64,000 nt of DNA from Rhodosporidiobolus odoratus. Its lineage: Eukaryota; Basidiomycota; Microbotryomycetes; Sporidiobolales; Sporidiobolaceae. Shown here piece after piece: positions 10,227-21,900 of the stretch. The stretch lies in the NCBI GenBank assembly GCA_034387635.1, contig JAOANU010000002.1, forward strand, positions 930,001 to 994,000. The letters are read 5' to 3'. A program made the translations under genes and the position numbers. The notes under the pieces were generated by a model. That model searched no databases. It was given only the letters and a program-made list of their open reading frames with translations, and had not been told where the DNA came from. Every line of letters starts with the position of its first letter. Position 1 is the stretch's first letter.

Positions 10227-10457
10227 TCAGCCGGTGATTGAGGCAACCCTACGATGCTTTGCGGCAATCAAGCTGAACATCATGCTGGATACGATGAAGC
10301 CTAGGAGCTTGAAGAAGGCGGCGCGGGAGTACTCGCGTTCTTCGAGAGGGGAGCGGAAGGAAGCGAACTGTGCGAAGGTGGGAAGTGGGTGAGAAGACCG
10401 TGGATGGTAGAGGAGGAATGAGGGACATACGATGTTGCGCAAGTTAGGTAATGCCAT
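10227..10457 (-). CDS. Small single-span membrane protein (55 residues)
   Basis: Two exons (10431-10457 and 10227-10367) joined by a clean GTATGT...CACAG intron encode 55 residues. A charged segment (SPLEEREYSRAAFF) precedes one hydrophobic span (KLLGFIVSSMMFSLIAA) and a short basic end (KHRRVASITG). The size and layout resemble small mitochondrial or ER membrane subunits, but I cannot place it in a named family. It could be an accessory respiratory-chain or translocase subunit given the many mitochondrial neighbours; that is only inference. The frame is short, so a chance ORF is not excluded, although the intron and the wobble-position codon pattern favour a gene. Confidence 0.55.
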   Translation of the reverse strand: MALPNLRNIVCPSFLLYHPRSSHPLPTFAQFASFRSPLEEREYSRAAFFKLLGFIVSSMMFSLIAAKHRRVASITG

Positions 10458-10928
10458 GTTGCAGAGCTCGGTGAAGGGGAGGAGGGGAAAGCCAAGCGAA
10501 GTAGTCTTATCATCTCGTCTGTCGCAGAACTCCTCCCGCTCGACCGCATGCTGCGGCATGCTGCCTCGCTGATGATACGCGCTGGCCGAAATCCTCCAAA
10601 GGGCCTTACAACCTTTCGCGTCGGCGACTTTTCAGCTCCAGGTCGAACGTGTCGACAAGTCTTTCTCGGTTGATCTTGGGCTTGGCCTTCCGGGATCACT
10701 GAAGCATTGCAGCGCTACACCTTGACATGTGCGATGCCAGATGTAACGTAGGTAGCCTGCCTCGCAACATGCTGACGCTTATAAGTTATCTGAAGCCGGG
10801 TCAGGGTCACCCCCACCCAGCTCCACGGACATTCCTGGCCAACTCTCCTTTTCCGCGCCTCCGCCCTCATCCGCGTCCTCGTCTTCTTGTTTTGCCATCA
10901 TCTGCTACCCGAAACCCTGTCCACCACT
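10458..10928. promoter_or_regulatory. Divergent intergenic region
   Basis: This is 471 bp between the divergent starts of the small membrane-protein gene and the coiled-coil gene. Nothing specific is recognised beyond CT-rich tracts near 10850-10900. Confidence 0.35.
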
Positions 10929-11811
10929 ATGAACAACAAGCTTGCCGAAGACTACGAAGACGAAGACCGGGAGCTGGAGGATCAGGAAGCAGAGCGGAAC
11001 ATTCGCGAGTGTACGTGGTTTTCTTGATCTTCCGCTACCAGCACATGCTAAGCCGCATGCTCACGGGATCCTGATGGCGAATCCTCAGTGCAACAAGGTT
11101 CGTCGTCGCTCAAACACCATTGCATGTATACCGTTTGATTCCACCTTGCCTTCTGTGATAGTTTGGCAAAAGATCTTCCCGCTAGCGCACAGCGACCCGC
11201 AGATCTACTCAGACTATAAGCATGCGTGCAATTATGTCACGGCTCAGATTGCCGTAGAGAAGTACAGTGCGTGTTATTCCTTCTTGGTGGACATTCCATG
11301 CAGCAGCCGTTGCTGACCCCATCCTCAACAGCCGGCCAAGGTAAGATCGGCTTCCCCAGTACTCGCATATTACGCTCACAGATTGACTCTGCAGCATGTC
11401 CCGAGAAGGTCGACAAACATCGTAAAAAAGTGGAACATCACAAGGAAAGTATCATCGCGTTGGAGAAAAACGAGGTCGGTCGCCGACTAGTAGACCTGGC
11501 GCGCCAGCAGGCCGAGCTTGTGCGTGTCTCGCAGCCCGAATCCTACGTTGATGGGTTCGCCTTCGCCACTGCGCCGACTGACTCTAGAGTTTCTCGCTCA
11601 GTTTGCGAACCTCAGACTGCGCAACAGGACTCACGAGCTCGGCCAAGCGAAGTCGATACGCGGGGAGAACGAAGCCAGCCTGAAGAGGATTCAGCAGGAA
11701 CACGCCATTAACGCCGCCGAGCATGGCCACACGGAGCACGCTGTGCCCAAGCTTGCGCAGCATGCCCATCGGCGATTGGCACAAAGTAGGCGATACCGCT
11801 CTGGATGGTAG
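10929..11811 (+). CDS. Helical, coiled-coil-like protein of unknown function
   Basis: Six exons (10929-11010, 11089-11097, 11162-11266, 11332-11340, 11395-11519, 11590-11811) give 183 residues in one continuous frame. Exons 2 and 4 have only 9 nt each. The protein is rich in Glu, Gln, Lys, Arg and Ala with heptad-like spacing: an acidic start (EDYEDEDRELEDQEAE), a middle with KVDKHRKKVEHHKE and VDLARQQAELFL, and a His/Gln/Arg-rich end. No catalytic motif, signal peptide or span is seen. I do not recognise the family. Because two micro-exons were needed to keep the frame, the model is less secure than the larger genes, although the summed length divides by three and every intron has GT-AG ends. 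Confidence 0.5.
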
Positions 11812-12067
11812 GTAGTGTATGTTTTGCGTGTGAGTCGGCGTGCAACGCAGCCGGAATGGGATCTCTATCTTGAGCGTAGCCTGCGACGTAGAGAGCTTCA
11901 GCATCTCGGGACAGTAACGGAAGCTGCTTGAGGAATGCAGGGCATTGGGGGGACAGCCGCTGCAGCTGCAGCACTTCTCGTTTAATCTCTTCCTTGGCTT
12001 GCCGGAGCGACACTGGATGTAGCTGACAGGAATGCCTGAATACGTGCCTGATGCAAAGTAAGATTGT

Positions 12068-13599
12068 CTAAGCCACCGCTTTGCCTTTCCTCTTCCGGTC
12101 GTCCGATTTTGCTTTGGCGGTTTCCACCGCCTTTCCTTTCCCTTTATCCGCCGCTTTACCTTTCCCTTTGTCGACTGCTTTGCCCTTGCCCTTGTTGACC
12201 GCCTTTCCTTTGCCCTTGTCTTTCTTGATTGCGATCGCCTGTCCCACAGCTTGCTCCACTGACTGCGTCGGTTCATCCTCCGCCGCTGTCGACTCTTCAC
12301 CTCCATCCGCAGCGACACGCTTGCCCTTACGCTTCTCCATCGCTGCCAAAGAACGATTCAGTCGAATTTCGAGCCTCATGCCAAGCAAAGGGAAGCAACG
12401 CACCTTTGGCCGTGGACAAGAACTTCTGCTCCCTCCCACACTGAACATCGCATCCCCTCATACCGGCTCGATCCAAGAAGCGCGCTATCTCCGGTTTCTT
12501 TACAAACCGTGCGCTCCACTCGCGCGGGAAGACAAACTTGAACCGCCGACCGAGCATGTTGAACGAGTCGAGGCGGGATCCAAACGCCGAGATGTATTTC
12601 AGGACGAGCGCTTCGTGCTCTTTCTCGTTGGCCGGGTTGCGGGGGTCGGCTTCGGCGAAGCGGAATTCGGCGAGCGAGGTGCCGTTGTTGACGACGGCGA
12701 GGGCGAGGATGTTGAACGGGGCGAGGGCGTTTGGGAGAAGAGGGTATGTTGACGAGTAGAAGAGAGGCATCTTGGTGGCGTTCATTTTCGAGTGAAGCGA
12801 CATGAGGAAGTTGATGTTTGGTTTGTTGAGGAAGTAGAGGTGCTCGAGTGTGGTAGCAATGACCTGGAATTCTTCGATCAGACCGTCGAGCGCGACCTTG
12901 TCGTGGTTGAGGGGGCTGAAATCGAGAGCGACGCTGCGCAGGGTTTCTTTGCTACCAGTGAAGATCGCCTTGTGCAAATTCGGTGAATGATGGAGAGGGA
13001 GATTGCCGAGAGACAGGTGCGTGAGGGGGAGGTCGAGCAGAGAAAGGTCGGCGGGATCTCGAAGGTCGGCTTTGCAGAAGAGATTGGTGATACCTGCAGG
13101 GTGAAGGTCAGTGAGAGGACAACGTAAGGACGGAATCGACGGGCGTACCAGCCAGAGAAGGATGCCGCAAGACCTCCCATTCGAGCCATTCCTCGTCCCG
13201 TTCTGCCTGACCGTCGCTGTTTCCCCGAGTCGGATCGTATACGAGCTTGAAGGCCTTCAGTCCGCCCTTAGGAGTTCTCGGAAAGCGGTCCAAGAGCCAG
13301 TAGACGTCCATTCCCCACTGGTACTCGACCTCGACGACCTGAGTTTTTCCTGGGTGGTCGGCGAGTACACGTTTGACGTCCCTCGAGCGGACCGCCTGCA
13401 TGGCTGTCGACGTGGCTATACGAATGTGCTTGAGCATGACTGCTTGAGCTGGACTGCGCCATGTTCGTTGCACTAATGAGCAATGTTTGAGAGTTGTATA
13501 GGCGGGAGGTGAAATCCAGTTGAGCGGTTGATCGAGTTGACCGGCGTAATGAAAGATGCGCTCCAGGGTCGGCGGATCAAGAGACTGAACCGCTGTCAT
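12068..13599 (-). CDS. F-box-like protein with Lys/Gly repeat tail
   Basis: Three exons (13149-13599, 12404-13093, 12068-12342) encode 471 residues, started at the ATG at 13599. The N-terminus (SLDPPTLERIFHYAG, later YTTLKHCSLVQRTWR) has the spacing of a divergent fungal F-box, which would link a target to an SCF ubiquitin ligase through Skp1. The central part holds leucine-rich stretches (LSLLDLPLTHLSLGNL, TTLEHLYFL) resembling irregular LRRs. The C-terminus is a run of near-perfect KGKGKAV units (four or more), then KRKGKAVA, strongly basic. The repeat tail could bind nucleic acid or act as a nuclear signal. The start codon lies only 63 bp from that of MED17 on the other strand. Confidence 0.65.
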
Positions 13600-13662
13600 C
13601 CTCTGTACCAAGCTAGACACTCCAACCAAGCCAACCCATCTTTCTCATCTCTAGCACTCACC
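13600..13662. promoter_or_regulatory. Very compact divergent promoter (63 bp)
   Basis: Only 63 bp separate the start codons of the F-box-like gene (-) and MED17 (+). If both starts are right, the promoters and 5' UTRs overlap each other or the opposite coding sequence. Confidence 0.5.
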
Positions 13663-15675
13663 ATGACTGCTACGACTCTGTCCTTGGAGCCGCCCAAGCT
13701 GTTTGCTGGAGATGGCAAAGATCAAGATCCATTCGCCCGACCTGCCAGGCTACAAGATGTCATGCTCGAGGATGGAACCGAGGTCTTTAGCCGGTCAGTC
13801 CTCCTCATCTCCCGATCACCCCTCCACGCCTCACTAACTTGACGTACGCAGTGCCGACTCTAAGAAGAGCTTGTCAGGGCGACTCTTCCGCGTCTGGGCC
13901 GAGAGGGGAGACTACTCTCAGCTCACAGCGGACAGCATTCGGAATCCCAAAGAGGAAGATGACCACGCAAAGGACGATGAAGACACCCGGCCTTCAGTCG
14001 AAGATATGCGACAGCTACAGGAAACGATGCTGAACAATCTGGCGTACGTCACCGCCGTCTTGCGGTAGTATCGCACGGCTAATTGCCTCTTATTCCCGGC
14101 AGCCTCGCTCGCGGTGAACTCTCGACAGCCCTTGACCTACTCTCCGTCCTCTCCGTACCTACTGACCCGCCAGACGTTGACCCCGACTCCCTTCCGCTAC
14201 CGCAACAAACCCTCACCCTTGTCCCCACTGCCGTGCCTCCCCGACCTTCCGCCAACCCTGCCGAAAACTCCCTCGCTGCGCTGCCCCTTGCCACCTCCCT
14301 CGACGCCCTCAAATCTTCCGCAAAGGCGTTCTTCCGCGCCTCGGAAGAGCTTATTCCCCTCGACGAAGCAGAGCTTGCTGCTGCCCAGGGCACGTCCGCT
14401 TCTTCCGCTTCAAAACCGCGACCTCGTACTCGCGCACCTGATCCCTGGCCAACAATCCTACAACTACACGCATCTTCGCCTCGTACTCTCCTTCCGCTTG
14501 GCGCGATGAAGGGCGCCACGCTCAGCGGGAAAGGCGAAACTCGCGCGGCGAGGGAAGTTGGGGTGTTCTTTGGCTGTGAAGAAGCCAAGGAGGACTTCCG
14601 ACGGGCAGCTGTGGCTCGTGTGTCGGAGATCGCTGAGGAGGGAGCGGAGAAGCGGAAAGGGCGGAAGCTGGTGGTGGAAGTTGAGGTGAATGGCGGAATA
14701 GAGCGTGCGGTTTGGGACGAGACGGAGCAGTCCGATGGTGTCGAAAAGCTTCTCCGAGCTCGAGGGCGATCCGCGTTTGCAGAAGAAGTCTTCGCACAGG
14801 TACGCTGTGCCCTGTGTTGACCACAACTTTCACGCGTTGATCATATTGTCCGCAGCTCACCAGAGAGGCACGGACGGATCCTTCGCTGCGAGCGCGGCTC
14901 AACCTCGGCAGGTCAGCAGAGGGGGACACGGTCATGATGGAAGGACTGGGCTGGGTCTTGCGAGTCAAGATGGTATGCCGCCTGGTTTTGCACTGTTCCA
15001 CTTGACGAAGCGCTGACACTAAGCGGGCGCAGGTCCTTTCCCCTCCTCCGCCAACTACATCTACGTCATTCGCCTCTGCTTCCGTCCTCCTTCCACTCCT
15101 CCGGCTGCTCTATCTGCATGAGTATGCCTCTCGCCGTCACTCTACACCTCCCCCAGCTCGTCCTCTCCTCTCCACTCTATCAGTCGCGCTCAACTACCTC
15201 AACCGCATGCACTCGCTCGACTCTATCCTTGGTCGTATGCGTCAACGTGTGCAGGACGCGGAAGTGGAGGTCGGACTTGAATCCACTGAGGCTTCGACCG
15301 CCATGCTGAATACTCTACAGATCGCGGACGGAAAGAAAGAACTTGGAGGGCGAGCGTTGTTGCGGGTTGGTGACTCGTAAGCTGGAACCCCTTCTTTGGT
15401 AAACACCATGCTAATCTCGGCTTTTTGCGCGCTGTAGACATACATTTCACATCTTTCATTCCCTCCCTCTCCCATCTTCCACACCCGCCACCTCTTCTCA
15501 CCCAGCCCTTCAACCAGCCCTCTTGCTACGTGTCCCACTCAAGTCGCCTATTCCCATGCCATCCCTCCAGCACCTCGAGAACTTCCTCGGTGAACAGGTC
15601 GATGCGGCGGTCAAGGCCGTCAAGGCGCATTTGGCGGCGCGCTCACGTCGAGAGGAGACGAAGGAGACTACATGA
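13663..15675 (+). CDS. MED17: Mediator complex subunit 17 (Srb4 family)
   Basis: Six exons (13663-13793, 13852-14043, 14103-14799, 14856-14972, 15033-15376, 15438-15675) encode 572 residues. Med17 is the scaffold of the Mediator head module, bridging activators and RNA polymerase II. The evidence is an N-terminal RVWAERGDYSQLTADS block, a helical LQETMLNNLALARGELSTALDLL segment (shown here in part), and AFAEEVFAQLTREA near residue 340, matching the conserved EIFAQLSREA of the family. A linker rich in Ser and Pro lies between. The C-terminus ends in a helix (HLENFLGEQVDAAVKAV). The length is within the family range. Identification rests on two or three motifs, so it is good but not absolute. 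Confidence 0.78.
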
Positions 15676-15979
15676 ATAGGCGTATGACAATTCAGACGGC
15701 AGTATGACGCGATTGACGCGCTGTCTGAGCAGGAATAGAGGCCGAGAAGGTTGTGAGCGGAGGCCTTGCGCTTCGTGAGCGGAGCTCGCCATGTCAGTGC
15801 GCACTCTTTTGCCAGCACATCTCGAGCTGCCGTTACGGTAGAAGCGTAGCGCTGGCCTCGGAGGATCTGCCGCAGATTCGAAAGAAAACAGCTTCACGTC
15901 GCGTCGCTGGAAAACAAGACGCGCCTCTCATCGCTGGTCTGGGATACTTGTTTAGTGTTGAACCCTCAGACCTACCACT
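15676..15979. promoter_or_regulatory. Intergenic region upstream of the remodeller gene
   Basis: This is 304 bp between the stop of MED17 and the start of the chromatin remodeller on the same strand. It should contain the MED17 3' end and the remodeller promoter. No distinct motif is recognised. Confidence 0.35.
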
Positions 15980-18900
15980 ATGTCGCTGCATCCGGCATCA
16001 GAAGAATTCGAAAGGAAGCCGTCGAAATCACCTCTTGGTCGACCCGCCCAACTCTCTGTGGAACCAAATCATTCACGTTCTCGTTCGCGCTCTACCTTCT
16101 CGATCGAGATCCCAGTAGTCACCGGCGCACAGAGATTAGCAGCTCAACGCCCATCCCGCTCCAACAGCGCCGTTTCGCCCTCCCCTTCGCGTTCAACGCT
16201 CAACTCGACCGCGTCTGGCGACATGGCCACCGAAAACGACAAGAGCGCGCAGCAAGACGAGGCGCCGATGAAGGAGAAGGTCGTACAGATCCTCGGAGCT
16301 CTGCAGATGGCTGGAGTCCAGGACGAGTATCAGGTTCTGCTGGACGGCGGTAGGAGGGTCCGAGTGAGTCGTCTTTTGCCCTCGCTTCTGTGGGATGAGA
16401 CGACTACGCCTTAACCTACTCGAGAGTTCTCATTGGTGCTGGCGCAATGAGGACATCTCAAAGGATGGCGAGAGTCTGAGCAGCTGGCGGACGATTTGGT
16501 GGATTGGTGCAATGAGGCTCGAGAAGGGCCTCAAATCAGCATCAGATACCGCTTTTCGTACCAAGAGCTAATTCGTCTACCCACAGCGCTCTCGTGCCCA
16601 GCTTCTCGCCGACGTCCCCGACCTCCTCGCCGGATTCGATCTCACTAAATCTACTTCTCCAGCTTCTTCCGGATCGGACGACTCTGAAGTCATGGTGGTC
16701 CGACAGCTTAGGGGCGGCAAGGGACCTAGGCAGAAGCGCGCATCGCGCTCTGTCTCTCGTGCGAAGGAAGAGATAGATGCCGAAATGGGCGAGGCAAGTG
16801 AAGAAGGAAGAGATGACGGGGACGAGAGTATGGAGGAGCCCTCTTCTTCCTCAGAGGACGACGGAGCCAGCGATGACGACGAACTCGATGACGATGATGT
16901 CGGTCTCCGTCGCTCGTCTCGTTCGAAGGCGAAGCGGGGCAAGCCGGCGAAGGATGGCGCCCGCAAGTCGACCCGGAGCGGTGGACAGGTACAGAAGCAC
17001 TACGACTTTGGTCAAGGGAGCGCCACTCGGCGCCGTCGCGGCGACGAGGACGACCACTCGCCCGGCAGCGAGCGTCGCCAAACTCGCTCGATCCGTCGCT
17101 CCACCCGGGCGTCTACCTCTTCCGCTGCAAGCTACGATCACCGGGGCGGCGAGTCCTCGGACGAGCTGAGCATTCAGGCCAAGCCGCGCGCGAGTGCAAA
17201 AGGGAGGAAAAGCGTTGCTATTGAGTCGGATGGAGACGATGAAGAGTGGGATGAGCTGGAGTCGAGCGAGACCTCCTCCGTCCTCTCTCTCTCTCGGACC
17301 AAGCGCGACAGTGGACGCGAACGTCCTCAAGATCTTCACCGCGCGGTGCGCCGATTCGCCTCATGCTCCGTTGTTCGACCGGGACAGCCTGTGTCGATCC
17401 CCGTGCTGACCCTTCTGGTTTTCCCATCTCTCGGCAGGTCTGTGCCAAATGTGGTGAAGAGCCCGCCAGTGATCTTCTGCGCAAGTTCAGCGACCGCAAG
17501 AACAAGAAGAAGCCTGGTCGCAAGAGGAAGCGGGACGTGCTTGAGGAGGATACGGATGCTGAAGAGGATCGCCTGTCGAAGCTCGGGGCTTGGGTTGAAT
17601 GCGGCGTTTGGTACGTCTGCCTTATCTCGCATAGGTTGTGAAGTGACACGGTGCTGACTGCTCAAATACCTTGCTTGTAGCTACTTCTCTTACCACTTCG
17701 GCTGTCTGCCTTTACCTCAAAAGCGCGAGCTCACCGACAAGCTCAAGGCCGAACATCAACGCAAACACGAAGCCACTCACCCTACCTCAGACCCCCCCGT
17801 CGAAGGAGAAGCTCTTCCGGCCAACTCGGCGAAGGACCTTCCCAAACGCAAGAAACTCGAACTCGAAGCTCACCGCTCGTTCTTGCTGCCTAAATGCCCC
17901 GCCTGCAAGAAGCAAGGAGGGAGGAAGTGCTTCGAATGCGGCGTGAGCGGGAAGACGATCACGAAGCGTGCGTGTCTCTCTCTCCGGTCTCTGTTCAGCC
18001 ATTCATTCGGAACTGAGTCTCTGTCACCTGGCAGGTGAGATCGACGAGAGCTCTGGGAGTACCGAGAAGGCCGACGACGACGATGCCATGGCGGAAGAAG
18101 GGGACGCGGTGAACAAAACGAAGGAAACCTCGACGAGTGGCCTTCACCCGGGCTTGATGCACCGATGCACGACGTCCGTTCTTGGACTTCTCTCTATCTC
18201 CACCTCCTCTTACTATTAACGCTGACTGCCTTTCGACCTCGCGCAGCTGCAAGCGTGTGGCTCACTACGGCTGCCTCGAGAACGACGAACCGGAATGGAG
18301 TTTCGAGCAGCACTGCCAAAGCTACTACGACTGGGCAATTTGCGGCGAATGCTACAACTTCAACGTTGCCCTCGACGTGATCCTAGCTTGGGCCGAAGCC
18401 GACCCTCTACCGAATGGCGGCAATGACAAGGACGATGTCGAGTCGGACGATGAAGTTGTCGAGCGGATCGTTGGCGAGCGAAGGGTCGACGAGAAGACGA
18501 AGAAGGTCTACGACATCCCCTCAGCGAAAGACCCGCGGGCGAACGCCAAGTACCTCGTCAAGTGGCAGGAGATGAGCTACCGCCACTTGCAATGGGTGCC
18601 GCATGCCTGGCTCATGGCATCTTACCCCGCCAAGCTCAGCAACTTCCTTCAGCGCGGCTCGACCGTCTCGTTCGATACCGCCAAGGATGACGAACCAGAG
18701 GACGGCGCCGATGAAGACGAAGACAAGGACGACCTGGCGCCGCTGCCTGATGCCGATGCGATGAAGCGCATCCCGCAAGCATGGAGGACGGCCGACCGCG
18801 TCCTCGAGGTCTGGTACTTCCACCCGAAACGTCCCCAAGACGAGCTTCGTCACGATGACTACGAACGACGTTACGAACTTCCCGAACAGCCGGATGAGGC

Positions 18901-21900
18901 TCTCAAGCTCATCTCGCAGTGCAAGATCAAGTGGGGCGACTTGGCCTACCGCGAGTGTACGCTTCTATTCCACCCTCGCGCACTTCGCTTTACCTGATCT
19001 TTTTCCTCCGTCTCCGCAGGCACCGATGAAGCGCCACCCAAACCGGACGAGGAGGGCTATACCGAGTTTGTTTCTGCCTACAAGGCTTTCCTGAAGGCAC
19101 GCGATCCGAAAATGTGCGTTCCAGCACTCAGCAAGAAGCTCATGGCCGGTGAGTTTCGCTCCTTATCTTCCCGACTCTTTGAGTCTCGCTTATCCGTTGC
19201 ATCCCCCAGAACTCGACGCACCTCGTGACCCTGCTCGCTTCAAGCCTCTCGAGGCTCAGCCCGACTATATACCCGGCAAGCTCATGGACTTCCAGATCGC
19301 TGGGCTGAATTTCCTTCGATAGTACGCTTCTCTCTGCTTCTGCTTTGCCTTGGCTTCACCATCTTCCTGATTAGCGGGCACTCACGCCTGTTTCCACAGC
19401 CAATGGTGGCAACGTACCGGTTGCATTCTTGCTGACGAGATGGTACGGCTCGTTTGACCTTCACTGCTGTTCTCACTTTCACTAAACCTCGTTCCGAATC
19501 AGGGCTTGGGCAAGACTTGCCAGATCATCTCTTTCCTAAGCTGGCTCTCATCATCCGAGGGGGCTCGCCCTTTCCTCGTTGTCGTTCCGAATTCTCTAAT
19601 CGGAAACTGGATGAGGGAATTTGCGAAGTGGGCGCCGGCGATGCGGGTCGTTCCCTACAATGTGCGCACTCTCAGCGCGAGGTTTTCTTTGTAGCGAAAG
19701 CTGACTAATCTCTGGGCGATACAGGGTGACGGCGGATCCCGCAAGATCGTCGAGGACTACGAGCTATTCGACCAGCGTGGATCGCTCAAGACTCATGTCG
19801 CCCTTTGCACCTACGAAGCCCTGCAAGGCAATGCTCGCGTGTTCCGCCGTGTCGATAGGTGGGACACGCTCGTCGTTGATGAAGGTCAGCGATTGAAGAG
19901 TGGGAAGGACAGCCTTCTGTTTCAAGCGATCAACTCGCTCAACATCGGTTCGAGGGTGCTGCTTTCGGGTACTCCGCTCAACAACAATTTGCGCGAGGGT
20001 GAGCATCTGTACCCCTTCGACAATCACGGCTAAAGCTGACCGCTTTTTTCCGCCATGCAGTGTTCAATCTGCTTGCCTTCATCAGTCCGTTCCAGCCGTT
20101 TCCTTCAGCCTTCGCGTGACCTCGTGCTATTACTGACACTGTATCAACTCTGCAGATCCCAGCAAGTACCCCGATGTAGACGGCTTGACGGAACGCTTCA
20201 CCGAACTTACTCCTGCCCTCGTTGAGGAGGTTCGGGAGATGCTCAAGCCGCACTTTCTTCGCCGCACCAAGAACCTGGTTCTCAATCTCCCGCCACTTGT
20301 GCGCTTTTCTACTGGCTCGCTCTCGTCGTGAACGCTACTGATCAACCTTCCCCTTCCCCCCTGTAGACCGATGTTGTCGTGCCGGTGTCGATGACAGTTG
20401 TTCAACGTCGTCTCTACCGCGGCATTCTCGAGCGGAATGCATCGGTAATTCAGTCGCTGGTGCAGAAGGGCGGCCCGACTGCGAAGAAGTCGAAGAAGAG
20501 CAGCGCGTGCGTCCCGTCGCATCCTTTTCGCTCTATATTGCTTGTCCTCGACTGACAGAATCGCGACTTCAGCAACATCCTGATGGAGCTGCGCAAGACG
20601 CTCTGCCACCCATACATCATCGACAGCGATATCGAGCCCCGTACAGCGTCAGTAGAACAGGCTCACATCAATCTCACCGAAGCCTCGGCGAAGCTGGTCC
20701 TCCTGCAGCGCATGCTGCCGAAGCTGAAAGCGGCAGGCCATCGGGTGCTCATCGTGCGTTGTCTACCTTTTTCTCGTCGCATCGTCTGACATGAGTTCCT
20801 TTGCACTCAGTTCTCCCAATTCAAGCTTACGCTGAACATTGTCGAGAGATTCCTTGGCGGTATGAAGCTCAAGTACCTTCGCCTGGACGGTGACACTCCG
20901 CAAGCTGAGCGCCAAAGAGGTACGCCGAGCGCAACTTGTCGCTTTCGGCCTTCCTAACATCCTTGCTCTCTGGCTGTTTCTCTTATCTAGACGTCGACAA
21001 GTACAATGCTTCCGGGTCCGAGTACTTCGCCTACCTCCTCAGTACCAGGGTGCGCCGACTCCTTATTCTGCGGGGCGGCAGACACCGCAGCTGAACCGTT
21101 TTCTTCCTTCCCCTTTTCAGGCCGGCGGCGTTGGTCTCAATATCACATCCGCCGACGTGGTCATCATGTTCGTCCCGCACTTCTAGCGCCTCCTCAGTGG
21201 CTGTACCGGTTCCCACTAACGATGATTCGTCGCGCCCGCAGTTACGATCAGGACTTCAACCCTCAGCAAGACTTGCAAGCCATTTCGCGAGCGCACCGCA
21301 TTGGGCAGACCAAGCCGGTTCGCGTCTTCAAGCTCCTCGTCAAGGGAACATGCGAAGAGAAGATCTTCAACGCGGGCAATAAGAAGCTGGGTCTCGGTAC
21401 GTTGCCTTTTCTGCTTTGTCCGTGCCTTTTCGGCTTGCTCATGCTTTCCCTCATTTCGCAGAGCATCTCATCATCCAGCGTATCGACGCTAAGGACGAGT
21501 CGGAGGATGTTGAATCGATGCTCCAGGTACGCACGCACCTTGTTCGCTTATTCGCTCTCTGTTGATAGGACTCCTCTACAGTTCGGTGCTATCGCTGTCT
21601 TCGACGAAGCAGCTGCTGAAGCCGCCGCCATCCGATACACCGACAATGACATCGATGACTTGCTGAAGAAGACCGCCGACCCATCCGCGCAAGAAACAGA
21701 GGCGGCTGGTAGTTTCGCTCAGGCCCAGGTGTGGGTACGCGAGAAAGGTGGACTCGATGATGCCGCTACGCTCGACAAGGAGATCGCCGACAAGCCCGAG
21801 GAGCAGAAAGACCTGCACGACTTCTGGTCCCAAGTAGTCGACAGGCAGCAAGAGGCGGAGAAGCAGAACAAGCTCGCTCAGGCTGCCAACGCCGGGCGCG

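Noticed and set aside
11584..12318. 244-codon minus-strand frame, Arg/Lys-rich
   Set aside because: It is the out-of-frame reading of the KGKGKAV repeat exon and of the opposite coiled-coil gene.
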